Assembly: GCA_008373205.1 (NCBI GenBank)
Contig: RQOS01000060.1
Span: 47,936 to 111,935, forward strand
DNA length: 64,000 bases
Reading direction: 5' to 3'
From: SAR202 cluster bacterium
GTDB lineage: Bacteria; Chloroflexota; Dehalococcoidia; Lucifugimonadales; Lucifugimonadaceae
This document shows positions 51,206 through 61,775 of the stretch, piece after piece. The first letter of the stretch is position 1; every line of letters starts with the position of its first letter. Below the pieces are notes generated by a model, which searched no databases, had not been told where the DNA came from, and saw nothing but the letters and a program-made list of their open reading frames with translations. The translations under genes and the position numbers were made by a program.

Positions 51206-52219
51206 TTATCTTACAAATTGACTTAAGAATCTAAGGTCATTTATGTGAAAATTTCTTATATCTTTTATTTTATTTTTTAACATTGATACTCTTTCTGGGC
51301 CTATTCCAAATGCAAATCCACTAACCTCAGAAGGGTCATATCCTACTCCACTCAATACTTTAGGGTGGACCATTCCAGCTCCTAAAATTTCTATCCACTT
51401 TCCATCCCATAAAATAGACATGTCAACACCTGGTTCTACAAAAGGAAAAAAATCACATCTAAATCTTACTTTTTGATCTGAACCAAAGATTTTTCTAGCC
51501 ATTTCAAATAAAGTTCCTTTTAATTCGGAAAAAGAAATATCTTTATCAACAGCTAAACCTTCTATTTGATGGAATTCCCATTCATGCGTAGCATCAGTAG
51601 CCTCATATCTATAGCATTTTCCAGGAACAACAACCCTAATTGGAGGTTTTTTATTTTCCATTATTCTTGCCTGCATAGGTGAAGTATGGGTTCTAAGTAA
51701 ATGCTTTTCACCCTCTGTCGACGCATTTAGCCAGATAGTATCCCATTGATCTCTAGCTGGGTGATCAGATGGTATGTTTAGTAAATCAAAATTATATTTC
51801 TCTGTTTCAATTTCTTTACCTTCTAAAATTTCAAAGCCCATAGAACCAAATGCTTCACAAATTTCACGAATAATTAAAGTTGTTGGATGATAGTTCCCTG
51901 CTGAAAGATTTAATCCTGGTAATGAGTTATCAAAATAGTCAGATCCATCTTCAGTTTTATTAATATTATTCTTGTGAGCTACAAAAGTTTTATTAAGTTG
52001 GTCTTTTAGATCATTTATTTTTGGGCCAACTAATCTTTTATCTTCATTAGGAATAGTTGCCAGTATTTTCATTAGTGAAGATAATTTCCCATTTCTTCCC
52101 AGATAGCTGATTCTCCAATTTTCCAATTGATCATCATCAGCATGCAATTTATCTAAATCACTCAGAGCAATTAGTCTCAGTTCATCGATTTCACTTAGTA
52201 TGGATTCAGTATTGGTCAA
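51206..52219 (-). CDS. pheS: Phenylalanyl-tRNA synthetase alpha subunit
   Basis: LLRTHTSPMQARIM; EFHQIEGLAVD; AFGIGPERVSML. Confidence 0.96.
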   Translation of the reverse strand: MTNTESILSEIDELRLIALSDLDKLHADDDQLENWRISYLGRNGKLSSLMKILATIPNEDKRLVGPKINDLKDQLNKTFVAHKNNINKTEDGSDYFDNSLPGLNLSAGNYHPTTLIIREICEAFGSMGFEILEGKEIETEKYNFDLLNIPSDHPARDQWDTIWLNASTEGEKHLLRTHTSPMQARIMENKKPPIRVVVPGKCYRYEATDATHEWEFHQIEGLAVDKDISFSELKGTLFEMARKIFGSDQKVRFRCDFFPFVEPGVDMSILWDGKWIEILGAGMVHPKVLSGVGYDPSEVSGFAFGIGPERVSMLKNKIKDIRNFHINDLRFLSQFVR

Positions 52220-52417
52220 AATATATTCCTATTGATTACAGTATAAATTATATTTCAAATGTATTGAAAATTTCCATAAAAAGTAACTTATTTGTAATTT
52301 TTCCGTAGTTTATACTCAATTTATTCTAATTGAATTATTTATAAAGTAGTATTTTCCTTCTGGATAGTATATAAATAACAGTATAAATAATCAAAGGTTT
52401 AGGAACCGGAGGTTCAA

Positions 52418-52561
52418 ATGGAAGCTTATTGCATGAAATGCAAGGGGAAACAGACAATGTCTAATCCTCAGGAAATAACTATGAAAAATGGTAGGCCTGC
52501 TACACAAGGCGTATGCCCAGTTTGTGGAACTAAAATGTTCAAGATTGGTAAAGCATCATAG
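52418..52561 (+). CDS. Small zinc-ribbon protein (DUF5679-like, 47 aa)
   Basis: Not in ORF track; MEAYCMKCKGKQTMSNPQEITMKNGRPATQGVCPVCGTKMFKIGKAS; GGAGG ribosome-binding site. Confidence 0.85.
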   Translation: MEAYCMKCKGKQTMSNPQEITMKNGRPATQGVCPVCGTKMFKIGKAS

Positions 52562-52593
52562 TTTAAATTTGTATATTTTATACAAAATATCAA

Positions 52594-52639
52594 AAACAAA
52601 ATTGCAAAAAAAACGGTTGTTTTTTTTGCAGTTTTGTTT
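52594..52639. terminator. Long hairpin, 21-bp stem with GGTT loop, probable terminator
   Basis: AAACAAAATTGCAAAAAAAAC-GGTT-GTTTTTTTTGCAGTTTTGTTT; a single T:G wobble. Confidence 0.6.
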
Positions 52640-52656
52640 AAAACAGGATGTGAAAT

Positions 52657-53592
52657 ATGGAAAATAATACTTTCGGTAAAACTGGTTCCAATGTAAGTAA
52701 GCTAGGATTAGGCCTAGCTCAAGTTGGATTCCAACTAGGTTTTGATGGATTTAAGGAAGCAGATAGAATTTTAAATTTTAGCCTTGATAATGGAATAAAT
52801 TTTTTAGATACCGCTGCTATGTATATTGATAGTGAATCAATAGTGGGTAAATCAGTAGGACACAGAAGAGAAGAATATTTTTTAGCTACAAAAGCTGGAA
52901 CGGGTAGAACTACCTCTCCTGATTCTGAGTGGACTTATGAAAAGATTAAGACATCTGTTGAAAAAAGCTTAAAAAATTTGCAAACAGACGTTATAGATCT
53001 GGTTCAATTACACTCATGTGAAACTCATCTTTTGGAACAAGGTGATGTAATAAGAGCTTTACAGGATTGTAAAATAGAAGGTAAAACTAGATTTATTGGG
53101 TATTCAGGTGATAATGAAGCAGCAGATTGGGCTGTTAGATCAAACTTATTTGATACTTTGCAAACAAGTTACAGCTTATCTGACCAAAGAGCTCGAAGTA
53201 GAAATATTTTATCTGAAGCTAAAAACAGAAACCTTGGAGTTATTGCAAAAAGACCAATAGGTAATGCAGCTTTGTTAGGCGTAAGGAATCATAGAAATAA
53301 TTCAACTCATGAATCCTTTGGAAGCGCTTATGATGAATACTTTAAGAGAGTTTTAAAAATGTCAGATGAGTTAGATATCGATCTGAATAATATTGATACT
53401 ATAGAGCTATCTATGGCATTCTCTTTGTTAAGAGATGAAATACATGTTCTAATAATTGGTTCAAAAAATTCATCGCATGTTGAAGAAAATATTAAATTTA
53501 TGTCCCAAAAAATTGATAAATATAAAAATACTGTAAAAGAGTATGAAAAAATATTTGAAAAATTAGATGAAAATTGGAGACAATTAACTTAA
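52657..53592 (+). CDS. Aldo/keto reductase
   Basis: NFLDTAAMYIDSESIVGKSVG; LATKAGTGR; DLVQLHSCE; FIGYSGDN. Confidence 0.9.
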   Translation: MENNTFGKTGSNVSKLGLGLAQVGFQLGFDGFKEADRILNFSLDNGINFLDTAAMYIDSESIVGKSVGHRREEYFLATKAGTGRTTSPDSEWTYEKIKTSVEKSLKNLQTDVIDLVQLHSCETHLLEQGDVIRALQDCKIEGKTRFIGYSGDNEAADWAVRSNLFDTLQTSYSLSDQRARSRNILSEAKNRNLGVIAKRPIGNAALLGVRNHRNNSTHESFGSAYDEYFKRVLKMSDELDIDLNNIDTIELSMAFSLLRDEIHVLIIGSKNSSHVEENIKFMSQKIDKYKNTVKEYEKIFEKLDENWRQLT

Positions 53593-53615
53593 TAGAAAAT
53601 TTTAATAAACTATTC

Positions 53616-54626
53616 ATGGAAAATAAAAAAAGAATACTTACTGGGATCAGACCTACTGGAGCCTTGCATTTAGGTCATTATGTTGGAGCTCTTCATAACT
53701 GGATTTCTTTACAAGAAGAGTATGACTGTAATTTCCTAATTGCTGACTATCAGGCTTTGGGAGATCATTTTAACGATATTGAACTAATAAAAAAATCTGT
53801 TATAGATGTAACTCTAGACTGGTTATCAGTAGGACTAGATCCAGAAAAATCTAATTTTGTTATTCAAAGCTATGTACCTGAACATGCTGAACTAAGCATG
53901 TTGTTATCTTTTGTAACTCCTTTGGGCATGCTTGAAAGAAACCCTACATTAAAAGGCGAATTAGATTCCTTGCCAATAGAAAGGCGGAGTGCTGGTTTCT
54001 TTAATTATCCAATAAGCCAAGTAGCAGATATTCTATTGCCAAGAGCTCATCTTGTCCCTGTAGGAGAGGATCAAGCTCCTCATCTAGAAATGTCTAGGGA
54101 AATTGCAAGAAAATTTAACAACATGTATGGATATGTTTTCCCTGAACCAGAAACTCTAATAGGAAAAGTGGGTAGACTTTCTGGTACTGATGGAAAAGGA
54201 AAAATGAGTAAAAGCCAAGGTAATGTAATTTTACTTTCCGATACAAAAGAAGCTGTTGAAAAGAAAGTTAGGAGTATGTACACAGATCCTAATAGAATTA
54301 GAGCTGATATACCAGGAAAGATTGAAGGGAACCCTGTTTTTCAATATTTAGATGCATTTACTGAAAATGATAAAAATGTAGATGACTTCAAGGAAAGGTA
54401 CAAAACAGGAAATATTGGAGATGTTGAAATAAAAAATTATTTATCAAATATTCTTAACGATTTTCTAGACCCAATAAGAGACAAAAGAGCTTACTTTGAA
54501 AAGAATATCAATCTTGTGGAAGAAGCATTAGATACTGGTGTAACAAATGCGAGAAACCTTGCCAATGAAACTATGCAACTAGTACGTGATAAAATGAAAA
54601 TCTCATCCTATAAGAAAGTTTGGTAG
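53616..54626 (+). CDS. trpS: Tryptophanyl-tRNA synthetase
   Basis: TGIRPTGALHLGHYVGAL; KMSKSQGN; ATG at 53616 preferred. Confidence 0.95.
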   Translation: MENKKRILTGIRPTGALHLGHYVGALHNWISLQEEYDCNFLIADYQALGDHFNDIELIKKSVIDVTLDWLSVGLDPEKSNFVIQSYVPEHAELSMLLSFVTPLGMLERNPTLKGELDSLPIERRSAGFFNYPISQVADILLPRAHLVPVGEDQAPHLEMSREIARKFNNMYGYVFPEPETLIGKVGRLSGTDGKGKMSKSQGNVILLSDTKEAVEKKVRSMYTDPNRIRADIPGKIEGNPVFQYLDAFTENDKNVDDFKERYKTGNIGDVEIKNYLSNILNDFLDPIRDKRAYFEKNINLVEEALDTGVTNARNLANETMQLVRDKMKISSYKKVW

Positions 54627-54628
54627 GA

Positions 54629-56110
54629 ATGCTAGATAGTCCAGAATATAATGATTTTGTAGAAAAATCAAAAGAATATAACCTTATTCCCGTATATCAA
54701 GAAATAAGAGCAGATCTTGAAACGCCTTTGTCGATTTATATCAAATTATCAGATAATAAATATTCTTTTTTATTGGAATCAATTACAGGTGGAGAGAATC
54801 TAGCCAGATACTCAATTATAGGAACAAATCCAAGAAAAGTAATAAAAACTGGAAAAAACCAAGATTATGGAGAAGTAGATCCATTAGAAATAGTAAAGGA
54901 TGAGATTAAGTGCTTTAAGGTACCAGAGTTAGAAGAATTACCCGTTTTTACAGGAGGTGCAGTAGGTTATTTATCTTATGAAACTATCTCATATTTTGAA
55001 AATACTGTTTCAAAAAAAGACAATTCAAACTTAGAAGTTCCAGAATCAATATTTCTTCTTACTGATTCTTTAGTTGTTTTTGATCATGTTAAGCAAACAA
55101 TTTTTATAATTCATTATGCAAGAATAAATCCTGATGATGAGCTTGAGAAAATATTTTTAGAATCTCAGAAAAAAATAAATGAAATTTACGAAAAAATAAA
55201 AAAACCTATTCCTAATGAATTCAACAATATCTCAAATATTAGTAACTCTAATAATAAATCTAATGGAGAATTGGTTGAAGAATATGAAAAAAATATGACT
55301 AAAGATGAATACAAAGCTGCAATAGAGAAATGTATTGAAAATATTTATTCCGGTGAAATAATTCAGGTTGTTTTCTCACAAAGGCTTACTAAAAAAACTA
55401 AAGCTTCTGCTATAGAAATATATAGATGCTTAAGAACAATTAATCCTTCTCCATATATGTTTTTGCTTAATTTAGATGAATTCCAAATACTAGGGGCTTC
55501 ACCTGAATTACTGGTCAAGTCATCTAATAAACAGCTTAGTGTACATCCTATAGCAGGAACAAGACCTAGAGGAGTTGACTCTGAAGAAGATGAAAAAATT
55601 GCTAATGAACTAATAAATGATGAAAAGGAACTCGCTGAACACCTTATGTTGCTAGATTTAGGGAGAAATGATGTTGGTAGAGTATCAATGCCTGGTTCAG
55701 TTAATGTAAATCAAAAGATGGAAATAGAAAAATACTCTCATATAATGCATATAGTATCCAATGTAACAGGAACTCTTAAAGATGAATTAGACGAATTTGA
55801 TGCTCTAAGAGCTGCGTTTCCCGCTGGAACAGTTAGTGGTGCACCAAAGGTTAGAGCTATGCAACTTATATCTGAGCTAGAACCTGAAAAAAGAGGACCT
55901 TATTCAGGAGGTGTAGGATATTTCTCATATAATGGGAATATGGATACATGTATTGCTATAAGAACTCTAGTCCTCAAAGATGAAACTGTTTATATACAAG
56001 CTGGTGGAGGAATAGTAGCTGATTCAAAAGTTGAAAATGAATATGAAGAAACTTTGAATAAAATGATGGCTTTGATTCGATCAGTTGATGAAGCAGAAAG
56101 AAATTTATAA
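54629..56110 (+). CDS. trpE: Anthranilate synthase component I
   Basis: [42 protein letters not shown]. Confidence 0.95.
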   Translation: MLDSPEYNDFVEKSKEYNLIPVYQEIRADLETPLSIYIKLSDNKYSFLLESITGGENLARYSIIGTNPRKVIKTGKNQDYGEVDPLEIVKDEIKCFKVPELEELPVFTGGAVGYLSYETISYFENTVSKKDNSNLEVPESIFLLTDSLVVFDHVKQTIFIIHYARINPDDELEKIFLESQKKINEIYEKIKKPIPNEFNNISNISNSNNKSNGELVEEYEKNMTKDEYKAAIEKCIENIYSGEIIQVVFSQRLTKKTKASAIEIYRCLRTINPSPYMFLLNLDEFQILGASPELLVKSSNKQLSVHPIAGTRPRGVDSEEDEKIANELINDEKELAEHLMLLDLGRNDVGRVSMPGSVNVNQKMEIEKYSHIMHIVSNVTGTLKDELDEFDALRAAFPAGTVSGAPKVRAMQLISELEPEKRGPYSGGVGYFSYNGNMDTCIAIRTLVLKDETVYIQAGGGIVADSKVENEYEETLNKMMALIRSVDEAERNL

Positions 56111-56673
56111 TGATTATACTATTGGATAATTATGATTCTTTCACTTATAACTTGTATCAATTCCTAAGCGAATTAAATCAAGAAGTTTTAGTAATTAGAA
56201 ACGACAAGACGACTTCTGAAAAAATAGAAGAAAAAAAACCTACACATTTAGTTATTTCTCCAGGGCCATCTAACCCTGATAATGCAGGGATTTCTAAGGA
56301 AGCGATAGAATATTTTTCTAATAAAATTCCTGTTTTAGGAGTTTGTCTTGGTCATCAGTGTATAGCAAATACCTTTGGGGCAAACATAATTCAATCTAAA
56401 GAGATCATGCACGGAAAGATTTCATCTATATCTCATGATGAGAAAGGTATTTTCAAAAACATACCTAATCCTTTTAATGCTGTTAGATATCACTCACTTA
56501 TTATTGAAGAGAAAACTTTATCAAAGGACTTTGAAATTTCTGCTAGAAGTGAATCTGGGACAATTCAAGGCATAAGACACAAGTCATTATCCTTAGAGGG
56601 AGTTCAATTTCATCCAGAGTCAATTGAAACAGAAAATGGCAAAGAGTTACTAAGTAATTTCATAGGATTGTAA
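56110..56673 (+). CDS. trpG: Anthranilate synthase component II
   Basis: DNYDSFTYNLYQFL; SPGPSNPDNAG; PVLGVCLGHQCI; QFHPES. Confidence 0.95.
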   Translation: MIILLDNYDSFTYNLYQFLSELNQEVLVIRNDKTTSEKIEEKKPTHLVISPGPSNPDNAGISKEAIEYFSNKIPVLGVCLGHQCIANTFGANIIQSKEIMHGKISSISHDEKGIFKNIPNPFNAVRYHSLIIEEKTLSKDFEISARSESGTIQGIRHKSLSLEGVQFHPESIETENGKELLSNFIGL

Positions 56674-56674
56674 T

Positions 56675-57691
56675 ATGAATATTTTTGATTTAATTAATAA
56701 GGTTTATTCAAGAGAAAATTTATCTTATGAAGAATCTCAATATTGTATGAGAGAAATTATGTCAGGCAATATTTTACCCTCACAGTTTGGAGCATTAATG
56801 TCTGCATTGGCAATGAAAGAAGAGACTTCAACTGAATTAGCAGGAATGGCATCAATAATGAGAGAATATTCCTTAAAAATCAAATCAAAGGAAAATTCTA
56901 TAGACGTATGTGGTACTGGTGGCAGTGGATTGAAATGGTTAAATATATCAACTGCTTCAGCTATTATAGTATCCTCATTAGGAATTCCAGTTGCAAAACA
57001 TGGTAATAGAGCAATGTCTGGAAACTCAGGCTCTGCAGACGTTTTAGAAGAGCTAGGAGTAAAAATTCAGATTGATCCCCAAAAAGTAGAAGATTGTTTG
57101 CATGAGATTGATCTAGCATTTATTTTTGCTCAATCTTTTCATCCATCCATGAAATTTGCTGCTCCTCTAAGAAGAGAAATAGGTATTAGAACAATTTTCA
57201 ATTTTTTAGGGCCATTGACCAATCCAGCAGGAGTAAAAAAACAAATTATAGGAACACCCAATAGTATAGTTGCAAAAAAAATTGCAGAGGCCGCAAAAAT
57301 CCTAAATTCAGAAAGAATAATAACAATCAGTGGAGAATCTGGTGCTGATGAGATTGAGATAGATAATAAAACAAAGTTTTATGACTCAAAAAATGAATTT
57401 AAAGAAGAAATAATTAATTTTACAAAAGGATATGATTCAAAGTATCTGATAGTTAGTTCACCTAAAGAATCTGCAAAAAAAATAGTTGACTCTTTCAACT
57501 TAAAAAGTGTTAGTTCTGATGAAGAGAAAAAATCTGTTCTACATTCTATACTAATCAATTCTTCAATCGCTCTATATTTAAATGAAAGTAGTTCAGATTT
57601 AGATGAATGCTATCAAATTGCAGAAGAAAATGTATACAACGGTAAAGCCTTAAAAAAGCTAAATCAACTTATTGAAATAACTAATAAATAA
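56675..57691 (+). CDS. trpD: Anthranilate phosphoribosyltransferase
   Basis: DVCGTGGSGLKWLNIST; KHGNRAMSGNSGSADVLE; NFLGPLTNPA. Confidence 0.95.
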   Translation: MNIFDLINKVYSRENLSYEESQYCMREIMSGNILPSQFGALMSALAMKEETSTELAGMASIMREYSLKIKSKENSIDVCGTGGSGLKWLNISTASAIIVSSLGIPVAKHGNRAMSGNSGSADVLEELGVKIQIDPQKVEDCLHEIDLAFIFAQSFHPSMKFAAPLRREIGIRTIFNFLGPLTNPAGVKKQIIGTPNSIVAKKIAEAAKILNSERIITISGESGADEIEIDNKTKFYDSKNEFKEEIINFTKGYDSKYLIVSSPKESAKKIVDSFNLKSVSSDEEKKSVLHSILINSSIALYLNESSSDLDECYQIAEENVYNGKALKKLNQLIEITNK

Positions 57692-57693
57692 AT

Positions 57694-58482
57694 ATGGGTA
57701 TATTAGAAGAAATAGTAAAGAAAAAAAAAGATCATGTTCGATTGAAAAAACAATCTTTATCGCTTGAAAAAATAATGCAATTGGATCCTAAATACTTCGA
57801 AATAAATAATTTGGAATCGATTTTGGGGGAAAAAAATATTCTTATTTCTGAAATGAAGAGAAAATCACCTTCTGGAGGAATACTCGATAAAGACTTAATA
57901 CCTAGTAATCAAGCTGATCTGTATATAAAATCTGGATCTGATGCCATTTCAGTATTAACTGAAAAAGACTATTTTTCAGGAAGTAATCAAGACCTAAGTG
58001 AAGTCTTGAAAATATCTAAACAAAAAAAAATACCAGTTTTACAGAAAGATTTTATTATTGATGAGTACCAAATATATGAAGCTAAGCAAATTGGAGCAGA
58101 TAGTATTTTATTAATCATTAGAATACTTAGCGATGAAAATTATATAAAATTCTATAATTTGGCTGAATCTTTAGGATTAAGTGTAATAGTAGAAATTCAT
58201 AATGAAGAAGAATTAGACTTAGCACTTAAAGCAGACATTAATATTTTAGGTATTAATAACAGAAATCTTGACACACTAAGTACTAACTTAGAAACTTTTG
58301 AAACATTATCTAGCATGGTACCTAAAGGGATATATAAAATTGCTGAGAGCGGAATAAGAAATTCAGAAGATGCCACTAGAATGATAAATTCAGGTGCCAA
58401 TGGATTACTGGTGGGAGAATCAATAATTAAATCAAAAAATATACAAGAAATTATTTCAGATATAGCTTCAAAAAATGTATAA
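57694..58482 (+). CDS. trpC: Indole-3-glycerol phosphate synthase
   Basis: ISEMKRKSPSGG; SVLTEKDYFSGS; GINNRNLDT; AESGI. Confidence 0.94.
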   Translation: MGILEEIVKKKKDHVRLKKQSLSLEKIMQLDPKYFEINNLESILGEKNILISEMKRKSPSGGILDKDLIPSNQADLYIKSGSDAISVLTEKDYFSGSNQDLSEVLKISKQKKIPVLQKDFIIDEYQIYEAKQIGADSILLIIRILSDENYIKFYNLAESLGLSVIVEIHNEEELDLALKADINILGINNRNLDTLSTNLETFETLSSMVPKGIYKIAESGIRNSEDATRMINSGANGLLVGESIIKSKNIQEIISDIASKNV

Positions 58483-59131
58483 AAATAATCCTAAAATTAA
58501 AATTTGCGGAATAAAAGAAATTCGTACTGCCAAATTATTAGTTGATTTAGAAGTGGATTTTGTAGGTCTAAATTTTATTAATAATTCATCAAGATACTTA
58601 AATGAAAAAAATGCAAAGCATATATCAGATTACATAGATGATTACAGGAAATCAAAAAAATCTCAAATACAAAAGGTTGGTTTATTCTTAAATGAAAAAA
58701 TTGAGAAATTAAATCACTTAACTAAAATTTATAATTTAGATTTTGTTCAATTATGTGGGAATGAAGATATTGAATATATCTCTATGGTAGAAAAACCCGT
58801 AATAAAAGTAGTTCACATAAAGAAAAAAATGAATTTTGATGAGTTGAAAAATAATATCAAATCTTTTTTTTCAGTTTCAAAATATATTATCTTAGATACT
58901 TTCTCAAAATCTTCAGCAGGTGGAACTGGAGAAACCTTTGATTGGTCTGAATATAAAAAATTATTTAATAAAAATATATTTATTGCGGGTGGATTGAATC
59001 CAGATAATATAAAGGATTTCTCAAATTCATATTTACCTTGGGCAATAGATGTTTCTTCTGGAGTAGAATCAAATAAAGAAAAAGATCCTGAAAAGATAAA
59101 TCTATTTATTAAGAATAGTAAAATACATTAA
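58475..59131 (+). CDS. trpF: Phosphoribosylanthranilate isomerase
   Basis: KICGIKEIRTAKLL; FVGLNFINNSSRY; GGTGETFDW; FIAGGLNPDN. Confidence 0.93.
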   Translation: MYKNNPKIKICGIKEIRTAKLLVDLEVDFVGLNFINNSSRYLNEKNAKHISDYIDDYRKSKKSQIQKVGLFLNEKIEKLNHLTKIYNLDFVQLCGNEDIEYISMVEKPVIKVVHIKKKMNFDELKNNIKSFFSVSKYIILDTFSKSSAGGTGETFDWSEYKKLFNKNIFIAGGLNPDNIKDFSNSYLPWAIDVSSGVESNKEKDPEKINLFIKNSKIH

Positions 59132-59538
59132 TCTAACTTAAATCCTACAGGCCATCTAACTTTTTGTGTTTTTGTAAGATGAAAATTGCAGTTTTCTATT
59201 TTTGCATTGGTCAGCACGCATCTATATAGCCATGCATCTTCAAAATCTACATTAACACATATAGATCGAGATAAATTAGCTCGATATAAAGCTGCTTTTT
59301 TAAATTTAGACCCGGTGAAATCTACACTAAGAGCAGATATTTCTGATAAATCTGCATTAGAAAAATCACAATTTATAAATTTCGAATTATTCATTAATGA
59401 TTTTGAAAATCTCCAGCCAGAAAAATCTTGATTCTCAAAAAACATATTACTAAGATCAAATCTTTTATCTGGATTCTCTTTTATCCATTGATTTAAATAA
59501 TTTTTACCCAAATCAAGAATATTTTCTTCTTTATTCAT
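59128..59538 (-). CDS. Short pentapeptide-repeat protein
   Basis: Five-residue register of L/F: FINCDFSNADLSEISALSVDFTGSKFKKAALYRANLSRSICVNVDFEDAWL. Confidence 0.75.
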   Translation of the reverse strand: MNKEENILDLGKNYLNQWIKENPDKRFDLSNMFFENQDFSGWRFSKSLMNNSKFINCDFSNADLSEISALSVDFTGSKFKKAALYRANLSRSICVNVDFEDAWLYRCVLTNAKIENCNFHLTKTQKVRWPVGFKLD

Positions 59539-59620
59539 CGTTTGTACTTTATTTACAGTTTTGTAACAAATAATAGTTATTATAGAATAACATTTAATAT
59601 TTTAAGACAGGAGTTTCTAA

Positions 59621-61054
59621 ATGGCTAATGAATCAAAAGAAGCACTAAAATTAATGCAGGACAATGGTTGTGATGTATTAGATATAAAATTTATTGATTT
59701 ACCAGGAGTGTGGCAACATGTTTCTGTTCCGATCAGCGAAGTAAATGATGGTCTGTTTGCTAATGGTACTGGATTTGATGGATCAAGTATTAGAGGATTT
59801 CAATCAATTGACGAATCAGACATGCTTCTAGTGCCCGATAAATCAACAGTAAAAATAGATCCATTTGTAGATGGACAAGTTACTGTAATTGCAGATATCA
59901 AAGATCCAGTAACTGGAGAATTTTACACAAAAGATCCAAGAAATGTTGCAAAAAAAGCTCAAGAATATTTGAAAAGTACTGGTGTTGGAGACTCATCATT
60001 TTGGGGACCTGAGGTTGAATTTTTCATATTTGATTCAGCTAGCTTTGACTATGGACCAAATCATGGATTCCATCATGTTGATTCAGATGAAGGTATTTGG
60101 AACTCCGGAGAAAGCCATATGTTAGATGGTATTACTCTTAATAAATCACACAGACCAAAACACAAAGGTGGATACTTCCCTGTTTCTCCTGTTGATACTC
60201 AACAAGATATAAGAAATGAAATGATAAGAATAATGCAAGATTCTTTTGATATAAAAGTTGAAAAGCAACATCACGAAGTAGCTACAGCTGGTCAAGGAGA
60301 AATTGATATAGTTTACAACACACTTTTAGAAACTGCTGATAATGTAATGGCTTACAAATATGTGGTAAAAAATGTTGCAAAAAGACACGGTAAAGTTGCC
60401 ACATTTATGCCTAAGCCTATTTTTGAAGATAATGGTACAGGAATGCATACCCATCAATCTATCTGGAAAGATGGCAAGCCTCTTTTTGCAGGAGATTTAT
60501 ATGGTGGATTCTCACAATTAGGGCTAAATTATACAGGTGGATTAATTAAGCATGGTAAAGCATTAATGGCATTAGCTGCTCCAACTACTAATTCTTATAA
60601 AAGACTTACTCCTGGATTTGAAGCTCCAACTATTCTTGCTCTATCAGCAAGAAATAGATCTGCAGCTTGTAGAGTGCCTATGTACTTTCAAAACCCTGCA
60701 GCAAAAAGAATTGAGTTTAGATCTGCGGATCCAACTTGTAACCCTTATTTGACTTTTTCTGCTATGTTATTAGCAGGTCTTGATGGAATAGAAAATGGTT
60801 ATGACCCTGGGGAACCCTTAGAGCAAGATTTGTTTGAACTTCCTCTTGAAGAACAGGCAAAACTACCTCAAGTTCCTTCAAGTCTTGAAGAAGCACTAAA
60901 TGCACTTGAAGAAGATCATGACTTTCTTCTGAAGGGCGGAGTTTTTACTGAAGATGTTATTCGATCTTGGATTGATTTCAAAAGAGAGAATGATGTTGAC
61001 CCAGTCAGACTAAGGCCTCATCCTTATGAGTTTTTCCTTTCTTTTGACGCTTAG
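59621..61054 (+). CDS. glnA: Glutamine synthetase type I
   Basis: GTGFDGSSIRGFQSIDESDM; NGTGMHTHQSIW; KRLTPGFEAP; NRSAACRVP. Confidence 0.97.
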   Translation: MANESKEALKLMQDNGCDVLDIKFIDLPGVWQHVSVPISEVNDGLFANGTGFDGSSIRGFQSIDESDMLLVPDKSTVKIDPFVDGQVTVIADIKDPVTGEFYTKDPRNVAKKAQEYLKSTGVGDSSFWGPEVEFFIFDSASFDYGPNHGFHHVDSDEGIWNSGESHMLDGITLNKSHRPKHKGGYFPVSPVDTQQDIRNEMIRIMQDSFDIKVEKQHHEVATAGQGEIDIVYNTLLETADNVMAYKYVVKNVAKRHGKVATFMPKPIFEDNGTGMHTHQSIWKDGKPLFAGDLYGGFSQLGLNYTGGLIKHGKALMALAAPTTNSYKRLTPGFEAPTILALSARNRSAACRVPMYFQNPAAKRIEFRSADPTCNPYLTFSAMLLAGLDGIENGYDPGEPLEQDLFELPLEEQAKLPQVPSSLEEALNALEEDHDFLLKGGVFTEDVIRSWIDFKRENDVDPVRLRPHPYEFFLSFDA

Positions 61055-61065
61055 TTGATTTTTTA

Positions 61066-61099
61066 TTGATGGTCTAAAATATCTTTTTTAGGCCATCAA
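61066..61099. terminator. Bidirectional terminator-like hairpin between convergent genes
   Basis: TTGATGGTCTAAAA-TATCTT-TTTTAGGCCATCAA, 14-bp stem with one wobble; overlaps the 3' end of the HAD CDS. Confidence 0.65.
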
Positions 61100-61775
61100 G
61101 ATTAGTGATTTTTAGAGATTTATTGAAGTCTTTGTAATACCCAAACCTATCAATAAGTATTGGTGTAATCCCAACATTCTCAGCCCCCTTGATATCAGAT
61201 TCTATCTGGTCTCCAACTAAATATGAGTTAGTTACTTTAGCACCTGCTTTTTTTAAGCAATATTCAAAGATTTTTGGATCAGGTTTTTCAGATTTACTAT
61301 CATATGAAGTGATTATAAATTGTAAATGATTTTTAAGTTTTAAATTTTTAATCAATGACTCTCCTGAAATATCCATATTAGTAATTCCAGCACAAAAAAT
61401 ATTTTTTTGTTTTAAATAATCTAAATTATCATAAACATCAGAAAAGATTTTTAATTCATATTTTTCATTAGAAATTTCTTCCCAAATTTTCCAAGCCTTT
61501 TCTTTATCGATAAAAATCCCATTTTTCTCTAAAATTTTCATTTCATAGATAGAAAAAAAATTCTTAATTTCTTTTTTATCCATCAATCTAAGAGGTTTTA
61601 TTTTTTTTTGATATGTCATAAATTCATCAGCATCTTTATAGCCTTCGGTTATTTGGTTTTCAGTAAGGGTTATATTGTATTTAATTAGAATTTTTGTTTG
61701 AATTTTTTCTCTTTCAGGATAAAATCCTGCAAGTGTTCCATATATATCAAAAAATATAAATAAACTATTTTTCAT
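61074..61775 (-). CDS. HAD-family hydrolase
   Basis: FFDIYGTLAG; GITNMD; EKPDPKIFEYCLKKAG; LVGDQIESDIKGAENVGI; start at 61775 or 61781. Confidence 0.88.
   Translation of the reverse strand: MKNSLFIFFDIYGTLAGFYPEREKIQTKILIKYNITLTENQITEGYKDADEFMTYQKKIKPLRLMDKKEIKNFFSIYEMKILEKNGIFIDKEKAWKIWEEISNEKYELKIFSDVYDNLDYLKQKNIFCAGITNMDISGESLIKNLKLKNHLQFIITSYDSKSEKPDPKIFEYCLKKAGAKVTNSYLVGDQIESDIKGAENVGITPILIDRFGYYKDFNKSLKITNLDGLKKIF

Noticed and set aside
53593-53615. Searched for a T-box or Trp leader ahead of trpS/trpE, and for T-boxes ahead of serS, lysS and pheS
   Set aside because: Upstream gaps are too short or lack T-box sequence and terminator structures.
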